From: Bradyrhizobium sp. JYMT SZCCT0428 | GTDB lineage: Bacteria > Pseudomonadota > Alphaproteobacteria > Rhizobiales > Xanthobacteraceae | NCBI RefSeq assembly: GCF_018131075.1 | Contig: NZ_JAFCLS010000009.1 | Location: 124,001 to 188,000 of the forward strand | Reading direction: 5' to 3' | DNA length: 64,000 bases | Part shown: positions 36,138 to 43,415 of the stretch, piece by piece | How the letters are laid out: every line of letters begins with the position of its first letter | How positions within the stretch are numbered: the stretch's first letter is position 1 | Program-made: the position numbers and the translations under genes | The notes under the pieces: model-generated | What the model was told of the DNA's origin: nothing | Database searches by the model: none | The model's input: the letters and a program-made list of their open reading frames with translations, nothing else

Positions 36138-37476
36138 TCTCCATTCCGGCCGCAAGTTCAAAGATGCAGCGATCTCTTCCGCCCGCTCCCGCGAGCATGA
36201 GCCCGACCGGCACCTCGCCTTCGCGATGCGCGGGCAGCGAGATCGCGCAGCCGTCGAGCATGTTGATCAGCGTGCAATTGCGCAGCGCGCGCAGGTTCTG
36301 CGTCGCGAATGCCTTGTCGTCGGCGAGGTCGGCAATTTTCGGCGGAGTGTTGGCCGTGGTCGGCATGACAAGCGCGTCATAGGGCGCGATGCGCGCCTCG
36401 GTATGCGCGATGAACGATTTTCGCGCGCCGAGCAGATCGATATAGTCGGCAGCACTCATGCCTTCGCCGCGCAGGATGCGGACGTGAACACGGGGATCGT
36501 AGACGTCGCCTTTGCTCACGATCAGATAGCGGTGCCACGCATAGCTTTCCGACGCCGCGAAGCCGCCCTTGGCGTTCATCGCGCCGACATCGAGGAATTC
36601 CGGCACCTCGATCCGTTCGATCAGCGCGCCCTGCCGCGACAGCGTCTCCAATGCCCGCTCAAAGGTCTTTGCAACCTCGTCATCAAGATCATCGAGCGCG
36701 ACGGTGGTCGGCACCGCGAGCCGCATGCCCCTGACGGGGCGCGGCTGCAACACCGGCAGCTCAGGCTCGTCGGCCAGCACGGCGTCCATCGTCGCGCAGC
36801 ACTGCACGGTGCGCGCCAGCGGCCCGAAACTGTCGAGCGAGAAGGACAGCGGCACGCCGCCGTCGAGCGGCACGCGGCGTTGCGTCGGCTTGAATCCAAC
36901 GATGCCGTTGAACGCCGCCGGAATCCGGCAGGAGCCACCGGTGTCGGTGCCGAGCGCGCCATGGGCCATGCCGTCGGCGACCGAGACCGCCGCACCCGAG
37001 GACGAGCCGCCGGGCACGTGGCCGACGCTGCGGTTCCAGGTGCTTTTCGGCGTGCCGTAATGCGGATTGATGCCGATGCCGGAATAGGCGAACTCGGTCA
37101 TGTTGGTGCGGCCGATCACGATGAAGCCGGCACGGCGCAACCGCGCCACCACGGGCGCGTCGGCTTCCGCCGGCGTGCAATCCTCCTCCAGTGCCCGCGA
37201 GCCGGCGCGGGTCACCTGCCCCTTGATGTCGAACAGATCCTTGATCGAGACCGGGATGCCGGCAAACGGCGACGGCACCGCATGCGCCTTGCGCAGCCGG
37301 TCCATCGCGTCCGCCGCGCCCAGTGCGCCTTCCTTGTCGACATGGATGAACGCACGTGACCCCTCACCCGAGGCGTCGGCGATCTTGGCGAGACATTCCT
37401 CGACCAGCTTGCGGGCGGAGGTCGCTCCGCTGTCGAGATCGGCGGCGAGTGTGGCAAGTGTTGTTGTATTCGGCAT
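36121..37476 (-). CDS. Amidase-signature family hydrolase
   Basis: 451 residues. The amidase triad is complete: Lys79 (PVSIKDLFDIKGQ), cis-Ser158 (VPGGSSSGAAVSVADGMAHG) and nucleophile Ser182 (GTDTGGSCRIPAAFNG). It hydrolyses a C-N amide; the family spans allophanate, indoleacetamide and aryl amides as well as the GatA transamidase. GatA itself is excluded by context (no gatB/gatC). The gene sits 30 bp downstream of the small AtuA partner and overlaps DUF2848 by 17 nt, so the four genes form one transcription unit. Confidence 0.92.
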   Translation of the reverse strand: MPNTTTLATLAADLDSGATSARKLVEECLAKIADASGEGSRAFIHVDKEGALGAADAMDRLRKAHAVPSPFAGIPVSIKDLFDIKGQVTRAGSRALEEDCTPAEADAPVVARLRRAGFIVIGRTNMTEFAYSGIGINPHYGTPKSTWNRSVGHVPGGSSSGAAVSVADGMAHGALGTDTGGSCRIPAAFNGIVGFKPTQRRVPLDGGVPLSFSLDSFGPLARTVQCCATMDAVLADEPELPVLQPRPVRGMRLAVPTTVALDDLDDEVAKTFERALETLSRQGALIERIEVPEFLDVGAMNAKGGFAASESYAWHRYLIVSKGDVYDPRVHVRILRGEGMSAADYIDLLGARKSFIAHTEARIAPYDALVMPTTANTPPKIADLADDKAFATQNLRALRNCTLINMLDGCAISLPAHREGEVPVGLMLAGAGGRDRCIFELAAGMENGIRG

Positions 37477-37506
37477 GAGTTTCTCTCGCTGCTTCTCTTT
37501 GCTTCG

Positions 37507-37827
37507 CTACTTGTCGTCTGATCCGGGATCAATGTCGAGATCGAGCAGGGCCGAACTCAACGATTTGCCATGGGCATCCAGCGCCAGCGAACGGGTGACG
37601 CCGCCGCCGAGCGCCTGCGTCATCACGAAATTCAACGCGGACAGATTGGGCAGCTCGTAGCGCACCACTTCGCCCTCAACGACCCCGGCGAAATGCGCCT
37701 TCACCCGTTCGCTGGTGACCTGCTCGCGCAGCAGCGGATAATGCTTCGCATCATAGGCGATGACGGAAATGTTCGAAATGTTGCCCTTGTCGCCGGTGCG
37801 GGAATGGGCGATCTCGCGCAGCTTCAC
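37507..37827 (-). CDS. Small AtuA-associated protein (ferredoxin-like-fold partner)
   Basis: 106 residues starting at GTG 37827, one base after the AtuA stop codon. It opens VKLREIAHSRTGDKGNISNISV, the conserved start of the small proteins that follow AtuA-type genes or are fused to their C-terminus, and continues FAGVVEGEVVRYELPNLSALNFVMTQALGGGVTRSL. Its function is unknown; it is probably a subunit of the AtuA protein. The GTG start and one-base spacing indicate coupled translation. This short gene is easily missed because a longer meaningless frame covers it. Confidence 0.85.
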   Translation of the reverse strand: MKLREIAHSRTGDKGNISNISVIAYDAKHYPLLREQVTSERVKAHFAGVVEGEVVRYELPNLSALNFVMTQALGGGVTRSLALDAHGKSLSSALLDLDIDPGSDDK

Positions 37828-37828
37828 T

Positions 37829-39169
37829 TCACGCCCCCACGAAACGCACTTGCGGTTTCGCCAGATCGCGCGGCAACAGCACCGATGCCACCGCGACCAC
37901 ATCGCGCGCCGATTTCCAGGCGCCGCCGCCGGCGGCCGGGCCGTTGGTATAGAGCGTTTCGACCTCGTTGCCGATCCTGACCGCCTCGCGCAGATTTTCC
38001 GTGCGCCCCGCGACCCGAACGCGCACTTCATAGGGCTCGTTCGCGCGGGTAGAGATTTCCGCGCCATGCAGGGAATCGACGCCGACCAGTTCGAACCGCA
38101 ACTCGCTGGATTCCACGCCCGTCACCTTCAGCCGTTCGCGCACGATCTCCAGCGCGAGCCGGCCGCGCGCCAGCGCACCGGGGCCGGCGTAGGAAATCTG
38201 CCCTTCACCGATATAGCTGTCGACATAGCCGACCGAGACTTTCAACGTCTCGGTTCGCTGGTGACCTCGGCCGCCACTGACGCACACACGATCGGGCCCG
38301 ATCTCCTCAATGATCACTTGCGAAAAATCCGCGACCACGTCCGGCTGGAAATACTGCCGGGGATCGTGCACCTCGTAGAGCAACTGCTCCTTGCAGGTTC
38401 GCGCCGTCACCGCACCGCCGGAACCAACAACCTTGGTAATGACGAGGCTGCCGTCCTCACCGACTTCACCGATCGGAAAACCAAGCCGTGCCAGGTCTGG
38501 AACATCCTTGTAACCGGGGTCGGCAAAATAGCCGCCGGTGATCTGGCCCGCGCATTCCAGCAGATGCCCGGCGACGGTGCCCTGCCCGAGCAAATTCCAG
38601 TCGTCCATCGCCCAGCCGAAGGCATGGATCATCGGCGCCAGAAACAGCGCCGGATCGGAAGCCCGCCCGGTGATGACGATATCCGCGCCCGATTTCAGCG
38701 CCTCTGCCATCGGCTCGGCGCCGAGATAGGCATTCGCCGACAGCAAGCGGTTGCCGAGCTGCTTGATGGTGCCGTCGAATTCCATGATCGGCAGATCGCC
38801 GTCCTTGCAGGCATCGAGCACGTCGTCACCGACGATGGCGGCGATCTTCAGTGAGGACAGCCCGAGCGACTTCGCGATCTCGGCGGTTTTTCGCGCGGCA
38901 GCCTCCGGATTGGCCGCACCCATATTGGTGACGATCTTGATGCCTTTGGCCCCACAAACCGGCAGCACAGCCCGCATGCGCTCCTCGAGCAGCGGATCGT
39001 AGCCGGCTTCCGGGTTTTTCATGCGCGCCTGCTGCGCCAATGCTACCGTGCGCTCGCCGAGGCACTCGAACACCAGGTACTGGATGTCGCCCTTTTCGGC
39101 GAGTTCGACCGCGGGCTCGATGCGATCGCCCGAATAGCCGGCACCGGATCCTATTCGAATCGTTCGCAC
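37829..39169 (-). CDS. AtuA-family (DUF1446) protein, acyclic-terpene-utilisation type
   Basis: 446 residues, starting at GTG 39169 with GGAG five bases upstream. DUF1446 hallmarks: RIGSGAGYSGDRIEPAVELAEKGDIQYLVFECLGERT, GIKIVTNMGAANPEAAARKT, GADIVITGRASDPALFLAPMIHAFGW, GHLLECAGQITGGYFADPGYKDVPDLARLGFPIGEV and HDPRQYFQPDVVADFSQV. AtuA was named from the citronellol/geraniol (atu) cluster of Pseudomonas, but its reaction is unknown. The other atu genes (geranyl-CoA carboxylase AtuC/F, hydratase AtuE) are not in this window. It heads the operon with the small partner, amidase and DUF2848. Confidence 0.9.
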   Translation of the reverse strand: MRTIRIGSGAGYSGDRIEPAVELAEKGDIQYLVFECLGERTVALAQQARMKNPEAGYDPLLEERMRAVLPVCGAKGIKIVTNMGAANPEAAARKTAEIAKSLGLSSLKIAAIVGDDVLDACKDGDLPIMEFDGTIKQLGNRLLSANAYLGAEPMAEALKSGADIVITGRASDPALFLAPMIHAFGWAMDDWNLLGQGTVAGHLLECAGQITGGYFADPGYKDVPDLARLGFPIGEVGEDGSLVITKVVGSGGAVTARTCKEQLLYEVHDPRQYFQPDVVADFSQVIIEEIGPDRVCVSGGRGHQRTETLKVSVGYVDSYIGEGQISYAGPGALARGRLALEIVRERLKVTGVESSELRFELVGVDSLHGAEISTRANEPYEVRVRVAGRTENLREAVRIGNEVETLYTNGPAAGGGAWKSARDVVAVASVLLPRDLAKPQVRFVGA

Positions 39170-39380
39170 ATCGTCTCCGTCATCGCGCTCATTCCGTGCG
39201 GCGCAATCAGCGACACCCTAGCGCGGGAAATCACTGGCATACAAGCGCCCTCCACGCTCCCTTGCTTGCGGGAATGCGGCCATGCGGCGGCACGGCTGGA
39301 CCGTTGACGGGGAATGGTCAAATGTCGCATCAAGATTGAAACAGACGGGCTCGTGCCCGACCCAGGGAGGAATGCCTGAC

Positions 39381-39794
39381 ATGGCAGAGCCAGCGCGCGC
39401 CAAACCGAAGCCGACCCCGGAAACCCAGCATTTCTGGGACGGTACTGCGGCCGGCGAATTGCGCCTGCAGCGCTGCGACGCCTGCGCCAATGTCTATTTC
39501 CCGCCGCGCCCGTTCTGCCCATCCTGCGCCTCGCGCAAGGTCAGCGTGTTCAAGGCGAGCGGCAAGGCCAAGCTTTACAGCTACGTCATCAACCATCGTC
39601 CCGCCGCGCCCGGCTTTACGCCGCCTTACGCGATCGCCGTCGTCGAGCTCGACGAAGGTCCGCGCATGATGAGCAACATCATCGATTGCCCGCAGACGCC
39701 GGAGGCGCTCGAACTCGACATGAAGCTCGAGGTCGCGTTCGAGAAGCTCGACGACAAGATCACCCTTCCCCAGTTCCGTCCGGCGAAGGGTTAA
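39381..39794 (+). CDS. Zinc-ribbon/OB-fold (DUF35) acyl-CoA-associated protein
   Basis: 137 residues. The ATG at 39381 is chosen since GGGAGGA is too close to the ATG at 39372 to serve it. A rubredoxin-like zinc ribbon carries four cysteines (LQRCDACANVYFPPRPFCPSCAS, about 32-52), followed by an OB fold (KLYSYVINHRPAAPGFTPPYAIAVVELDEGPRMMSNII). DUF35 proteins pair with thiolase-fold enzymes and bind acyl-CoA for them. The next gene, 4 bp downstream, is exactly such a partner. Confidence 0.92.
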   Translation: MAEPARAKPKPTPETQHFWDGTAAGELRLQRCDACANVYFPPRPFCPSCASRKVSVFKASGKAKLYSYVINHRPAAPGFTPPYAIAVVELDEGPRMMSNIIDCPQTPEALELDMKLEVAFEKLDDKITLPQFRPAKG

Positions 39795-39798
39795 GCGT

Positions 39799-40938
39799 AT
39801 GCGCAGAAACCAGGTCGCCGTCGTCGGCGCTGCCGAGACCACCGAACTCGGCGTCATTCCCAACATGTCGCAGATCCAGCTGCACGCGGATGCGGCGCTC
39901 AACGCCATCGCCGATGCCGGATTGAAACTGTCCGACATCGACGGCATCGCCACCGCGGTGGAAACCCCGCAGCAGATCGCCCACTATCTCGGCATCAAGC
40001 CGACCTGGGTCGACGGCACTTCCGTTGGCGGCTGTTCGTTCATGCTGCATGTCCGCCATGCCGCCGCCGCGATCGAGGCCGGGCTTTGCAAGACCGTGCT
40101 GATCACCCATGCCGAGAGCGGCAAGTCGATGATCGGAAAACTGCCGCGCTCGACGCCGCCGGACAGCCTCAACGGCCAGTTCGAGTCCCCGTTCGGCGTG
40201 TTCGGCCCGCCCAGCATGTTTCCGATACCCGTGCTGCGCTACATGAAGACCTATGGCATCACCCATGAGCAGATCGCCATGGTCGCGGTGGTGCAGCGCG
40301 AATGGGCCGCGAAGAACCCGCGCGCCACCATGAAGGCGCCGATCACGGTTGAGGACGTGCTGAACTCGAAGATGATCGCCTATCCGTTCCGCATCCTGCA
40401 ATGCTGCCTCGTCACCGACGGCGGCGGCGCGCTGATCCTCACCTCGGCCGACCGCGCCAAGGATTTTCCGCAGAAGCCGGTCTATATCCTCGGCACCGGC
40501 GAGAGCGTGGAAACGCCGATGGTCAGCCAGATGGAGACCTTCAACTCTTCGCGCGCCTTCACGACGGCGGGACCGCTCGCGTTCAGGGAGGCCGGCATTG
40601 CGCACAAGGACGTCGATCATCTGATGATCTACGACGCCTTCGCGCATCTGCCGCTGTTCGGCCTCGGCGATCTCGGCTTCATGCCGCATGAAGAGACCGG
40701 CAGGTTCATCGCCGAGGGCAACACGCGCCCCGGCGGCAAGCTGCCGCTCAACACCAATGGCGGCGGCCTGAGCTACATGCATTCGGGCATGTACGGCATG
40801 TACGCGCTGCAGGAAAGCGTGCGCCAAATGCGCGGTATCGCGCCGGCGCAGGTCAAGGACGCCAGGATATCGGTGTGCCACGGCGTCGGCGGCATGTTCG
40901 CGGCGTCGGGCACGATCATTTTTACGAACGAGAAGTGA
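39799..40938 (+). CDS. Thiolase-fold enzyme (SCP-x/Ltp2-like), DUF35 partner
   Basis: 379 residues. Thiolase fold with VAVVGAAETTELG, DVDGI-type SDIDGIATAV, TSVGGCSFMLHVRHAAAAIEAG, YDAFAHLPLFGLGDLGFMPHEETGRFI and LPLNTNGGGLSYMHSGMYGMYAL, ending CHGVGGMFAASGTIIF. The last three resemble sterol-side-chain aldolases (Ltp2), where Tyr residues rather than the usual thiolase Cys/His act, so a retro-aldol reaction is as likely as thiolysis. It is 4 bp from the DUF35 gene, so the two should form a complex. Annotation as plain acetyl-CoA acetyltransferase would be unsafe. Confidence 0.88.
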   Translation: MRRNQVAVVGAAETTELGVIPNMSQIQLHADAALNAIADAGLKLSDIDGIATAVETPQQIAHYLGIKPTWVDGTSVGGCSFMLHVRHAAAAIEAGLCKTVLITHAESGKSMIGKLPRSTPPDSLNGQFESPFGVFGPPSMFPIPVLRYMKTYGITHEQIAMVAVVQREWAAKNPRATMKAPITVEDVLNSKMIAYPFRILQCCLVTDGGGALILTSADRAKDFPQKPVYILGTGESVETPMVSQMETFNSSRAFTTAGPLAFREAGIAHKDVDHLMIYDAFAHLPLFGLGDLGFMPHEETGRFIAEGNTRPGGKLPLNTNGGGLSYMHSGMYGMYALQESVRQMRGIAPAQVKDARISVCHGVGGMFAASGTIIFTNEK

Positions 40939-40950
40939 AAGGTCTGATCT

Positions 40951-41026
40951 GTCATTGCCGGGCTTGACCCGGCAATCCATCATCTTCCGAAGAAGGATGG
41001 ATGCGCGGGTCAAGCCCGCGCATGAC
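40951..41026. repeat. Intergenic palindromic repeat, family B
   Basis: GTCATTGCCGGGCTTGACCC plus GGCAATCCATC is mirrored by GGATGGATGCGCGGGTCAAG plus CCCGCGCATGAC. The layout (two imperfect hairpins back to back) parallels family A but with a TTGACCCG core. It lies between the thiolase and SDR genes. Confidence 0.85.
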
Positions 41027-41073
41027 AAGACCGAGCTTCCTTCAGCTATCGACAAACAGGACGGAGAACCACC

Positions 41074-41988
41074 ATGACCAAATCACTGCAGGACAAAGTC
41101 ATCATCGTCACCGGCGCGGGCCGCGGCATCGGCAGGGAGATCGCCCTGCTCTGCGCCGCCGAGGGGGCAAAGGTCGTGGTCAACGATCCCGGCGTTGCCG
41201 CCGACGGCGCGGGCAACAGCGCAGCTCCCGCCGAGGAAGTGGTGGAAGAAATCAAGAAGCGCGGCGGCACGGCGGTCGCCAATTTCGAGTCGGTGGCGGA
41301 AGCGATCCCCGCGAGCAAGATCGTCAAGGCGGCGACCGATCATTTCGGCCGGCTCGACGGCGTGGTCAACAATGCCGGCATCCTGCGCGACATGATCTTC
41401 CATAAAATGAGCGTCGAAGCCTTCGAATCCGTCATCAAGGTGCATCTGATGGGCTCGTTCTATGTCAGCCACGCCGCGGCGCGGCTGTTCCGCGAACAGG
41501 AGAGCGGCTCCTTCGTGCACTTCACCTCGACCTCGGGCCTGATCGGCAATTTCGGCCAGGCGAATTACGCCGCCGCCAAGCTCGGCATCGTCGGCCTGTC
41601 CAAGTCGATCGCGCTCGACATGGGCCGCTTCAACGTCCGCTCGAACTGCGTCTCGCCGTTCGCCTGGACCCGCATGATCGGCACCATCCCGACCGAGACC
41701 GACGCCGAGAAGGCGCGCGTCGAGAAGATCAAGCAGATGGGCCCGGAGAAGATCGCGCCGGTCTGCGCGCATCTGCTCTCGGACGACGCCAAGGACGTCA
41801 CCGGACAGATCTTCGGCGTGCGCATGAACGAGATCTTCCTGTTCGGCCAGCACCGTCCGGTGCGCTCGGTGCACCGCAGCGAGGGCTGGACGCCACAGAC
41901 CATCGCCGAGCACGGCATGCCGGCGCTGAAGGGATCATTCTCCAAGCTAGATCGCTCGGCGGACGTCTTCACCTGGGATCCGATCTGA
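41074..41988 (+). CDS. Short-chain dehydrogenase/reductase (multifunctional-enzyme type)
   Basis: 304 residues. Classical SDR: VIIVTGAGRGIGREIALLCAAEG (cofactor loop), NNAGILRD, TSTSGLIGN (Ser) and QANYAAAKLGIVGLS (YxxxK). The sequence KVVVNDPGVAADGAGNSAAPAEEVVEEIKKRGG and the NNAGILRDMIF motif resemble the 3-hydroxyacyl-CoA dehydrogenase domain of peroxisomal multifunctional enzyme 2. Acidic Asp in VVNDPG argues for NAD over NADP. The C-terminal 60 residues extend beyond a minimal SDR. It could oxidise the hydroxyacyl-CoA feeding the neighbouring thiolase-fold enzyme. Confidence 0.9.
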   Translation: MTKSLQDKVIIVTGAGRGIGREIALLCAAEGAKVVVNDPGVAADGAGNSAAPAEEVVEEIKKRGGTAVANFESVAEAIPASKIVKAATDHFGRLDGVVNNAGILRDMIFHKMSVEAFESVIKVHLMGSFYVSHAAARLFREQESGSFVHFTSTSGLIGNFGQANYAAAKLGIVGLSKSIALDMGRFNVRSNCVSPFAWTRMIGTIPTETDAEKARVEKIKQMGPEKIAPVCAHLLSDDAKDVTGQIFGVRMNEIFLFGQHRPVRSVHRSEGWTPQTIAEHGMPALKGSFSKLDRSADVFTWDPI

Positions 41989-42001
41989 GCCGCGACAACA
42001 C

Positions 42002-42030
42002 AGGGTGGGCAAAGACGCTTTGCCCACCCT
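42002..42030 (+). terminator. Terminator-like hairpin
   Basis: AGGGTGGGCAAAG and its exact complement flank a three-base loop (ACG), a perfect 13-bp stem 13 nt after the SDR stop at 41988. No T-run follows, so it may be a repeat-derived or Rho-assisted stop rather than a classic intrinsic terminator. Confidence 0.6.
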
Positions 42031-42161
42031 CCAAAGCTGGCCCCGCTCCGGCATAAGGACGCTACTTCCGCTTCATCCCCAGGTTGTTCGACGAAACTCG
42101 CCTGCTTTATGCCCAATTGCGGGCACATGATTTCCTTCCAACGAAAAACTGGGAGGAAAAA

Positions 42162-43334
42162 ATGACAACTCCGCTACCCCAAGAGCCTCACTCAACTGGC
42201 GCCAGGACGAACGGACTGGATCGTCGCGCGCTTTTGCGCGGTGCAACCGTGCTGGCCACCGCGGCCGTAACCATGACAGCGGCCTCTGCGGCAAGCGTAG
42301 CCCCGTTAGGCCAATCGGGGGTCCCCACCCCGTCAACCGGTCCGTTGCCTTTGGGACCGCTACCCGGGGCCCGCTATCCTGACGCCCGCCTCGAGTCGAT
42401 GAAAAAGAAGGGGGTTTCGTTCGGGCCTACCGGTTTCCCGGCCTTTGCCGGCACCATGGCCGTCGAGCGCGTCGCAACCGGGTTCCGCTGGGCCGAAGGG
42501 CCGGTTTACTTCCCGGCCGGCCGCTACGTGCTGTTCTCTGACATTCCCAACAACCGCATCATGCGCTTCTCGGAGGATGACGGTCACGTCAGCGTCTACC
42601 GCCAGCCGTCGATGAACTCGAACGGCAACACCATCGATCGGGAAGGACGCCTGATCACCTGCGAACATAGCGGCCGACGGGTGACCCGGACCGAACTCGA
42701 CGGCACGATCACCATCATCGCCGACAAGTACAATGGCAAGAAGCTGAACTCGCCGAACGACGCGGTCGTCGCGGCCGATGGTTCGATCTGGTTCTGCGAT
42801 CCGGCCTACGGCATCGGCGGCTTCTATGAGGGCATCAAGGACGATGCCGAGCAGGACAAGAAGAACGTCTACCGGGTCGATCCGAAATCCGGCGACATCA
42901 AGATGGTCGTCGACGACTTCGTGCAGCCCAACGGCCTTTGCTTCTCGCCCGACGAGAAGAAGCTCTATATCTGCGACACCGGCTTCACCGACGGGCCGGA
43001 CAACCCGTCGCATATCCGCGTGTTCGATGTGGATCTCGCGGGCGGAAAGCTCTCGAACAGCAAGGTCTTTGCGGAGATGCCCAAGCCCAGCATTACCGAC
43101 GGGCTTCGCTGTGACACCGCCGGGCGTCTTTGGTGCTCCGTGGGTTGGGGCGATCCGAACGAGGACGGCGTGCGCTGCTACATGCCTGACGGCGATCTGC
43201 TCGGCAAGATCCACATCCCGGAGACGGTTGCAAATTTGTGCTTTGGCGGCATGCAGCGTAACCGCCTCTACATCTGCGGCTCGTCATCGCTCTACGCCGT
43301 TTACACCAGTGCGCAGGGCGCGATGAAGCCGTAA
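42162..43334 (+). CDS. Tat-exported SMP-30/gluconolactonase-type beta-propeller
   Basis: 390 residues. The ATG at 42162 follows a near-ideal GGGAGGAAAAA. The N-terminus carries a twin-arginine signal (LDRRALLRGATVLATAAVTM), so the folded protein should be exported by Tat. The six-bladed propeller has SMP-30 landmarks: ATGFRWAEGPVYFPAGRYVLFSDIPNNRIMRF, MNSNGNTIDREGRLITCEHSGRRVTRTE, KKLNSPNDAVVAADGSIWFCDPAYGI and FVQPNGLCFSPDEKKLYICDTG. The Glu, Asn and Asp ligands of the active-site metal are recognisable (AEGPV, SPNDAV, PNGLCF). Lactonase activity on a sugar lactone is likely; the substrate is unknown. Confidence 0.92.
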   Translation: MTTPLPQEPHSTGARTNGLDRRALLRGATVLATAAVTMTAASAASVAPLGQSGVPTPSTGPLPLGPLPGARYPDARLESMKKKGVSFGPTGFPAFAGTMAVERVATGFRWAEGPVYFPAGRYVLFSDIPNNRIMRFSEDDGHVSVYRQPSMNSNGNTIDREGRLITCEHSGRRVTRTELDGTITIIADKYNGKKLNSPNDAVVAADGSIWFCDPAYGIGGFYEGIKDDAEQDKKNVYRVDPKSGDIKMVVDDFVQPNGLCFSPDEKKLYICDTGFTDGPDNPSHIRVFDVDLAGGKLSNSKVFAEMPKPSITDGLRCDTAGRLWCSVGWGDPNEDGVRCYMPDGDLLGKIHIPETVANLCFGGMQRNRLYICGSSSLYAVYTSAQGAMKP

Positions 43335-43342
43335 GCTGAGGC

Positions 43343-43412
43343 GGCGAATGGGGAGTGGCGAATAGCGAATGGGGACTCTTCCATTCGCTACTCGCTATTC
43401 GCCATTCGCCCC
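43343..43412. repeat. Inverted repeat between convergent genes
   Basis: GGCGAATGGGGAGTGGCGAA plus TAGCGAATGG pairs with CCATTCGCTACTCGCTATTC plus GCCATTCGCC. It is built from internal copies of a GCGAATGG/CCATTCGC unit. It lies between the SMP-30 gene and ppc, which converge, and could serve as a two-way terminator. Confidence 0.8.
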
Positions 43413-43415
43413 TTC

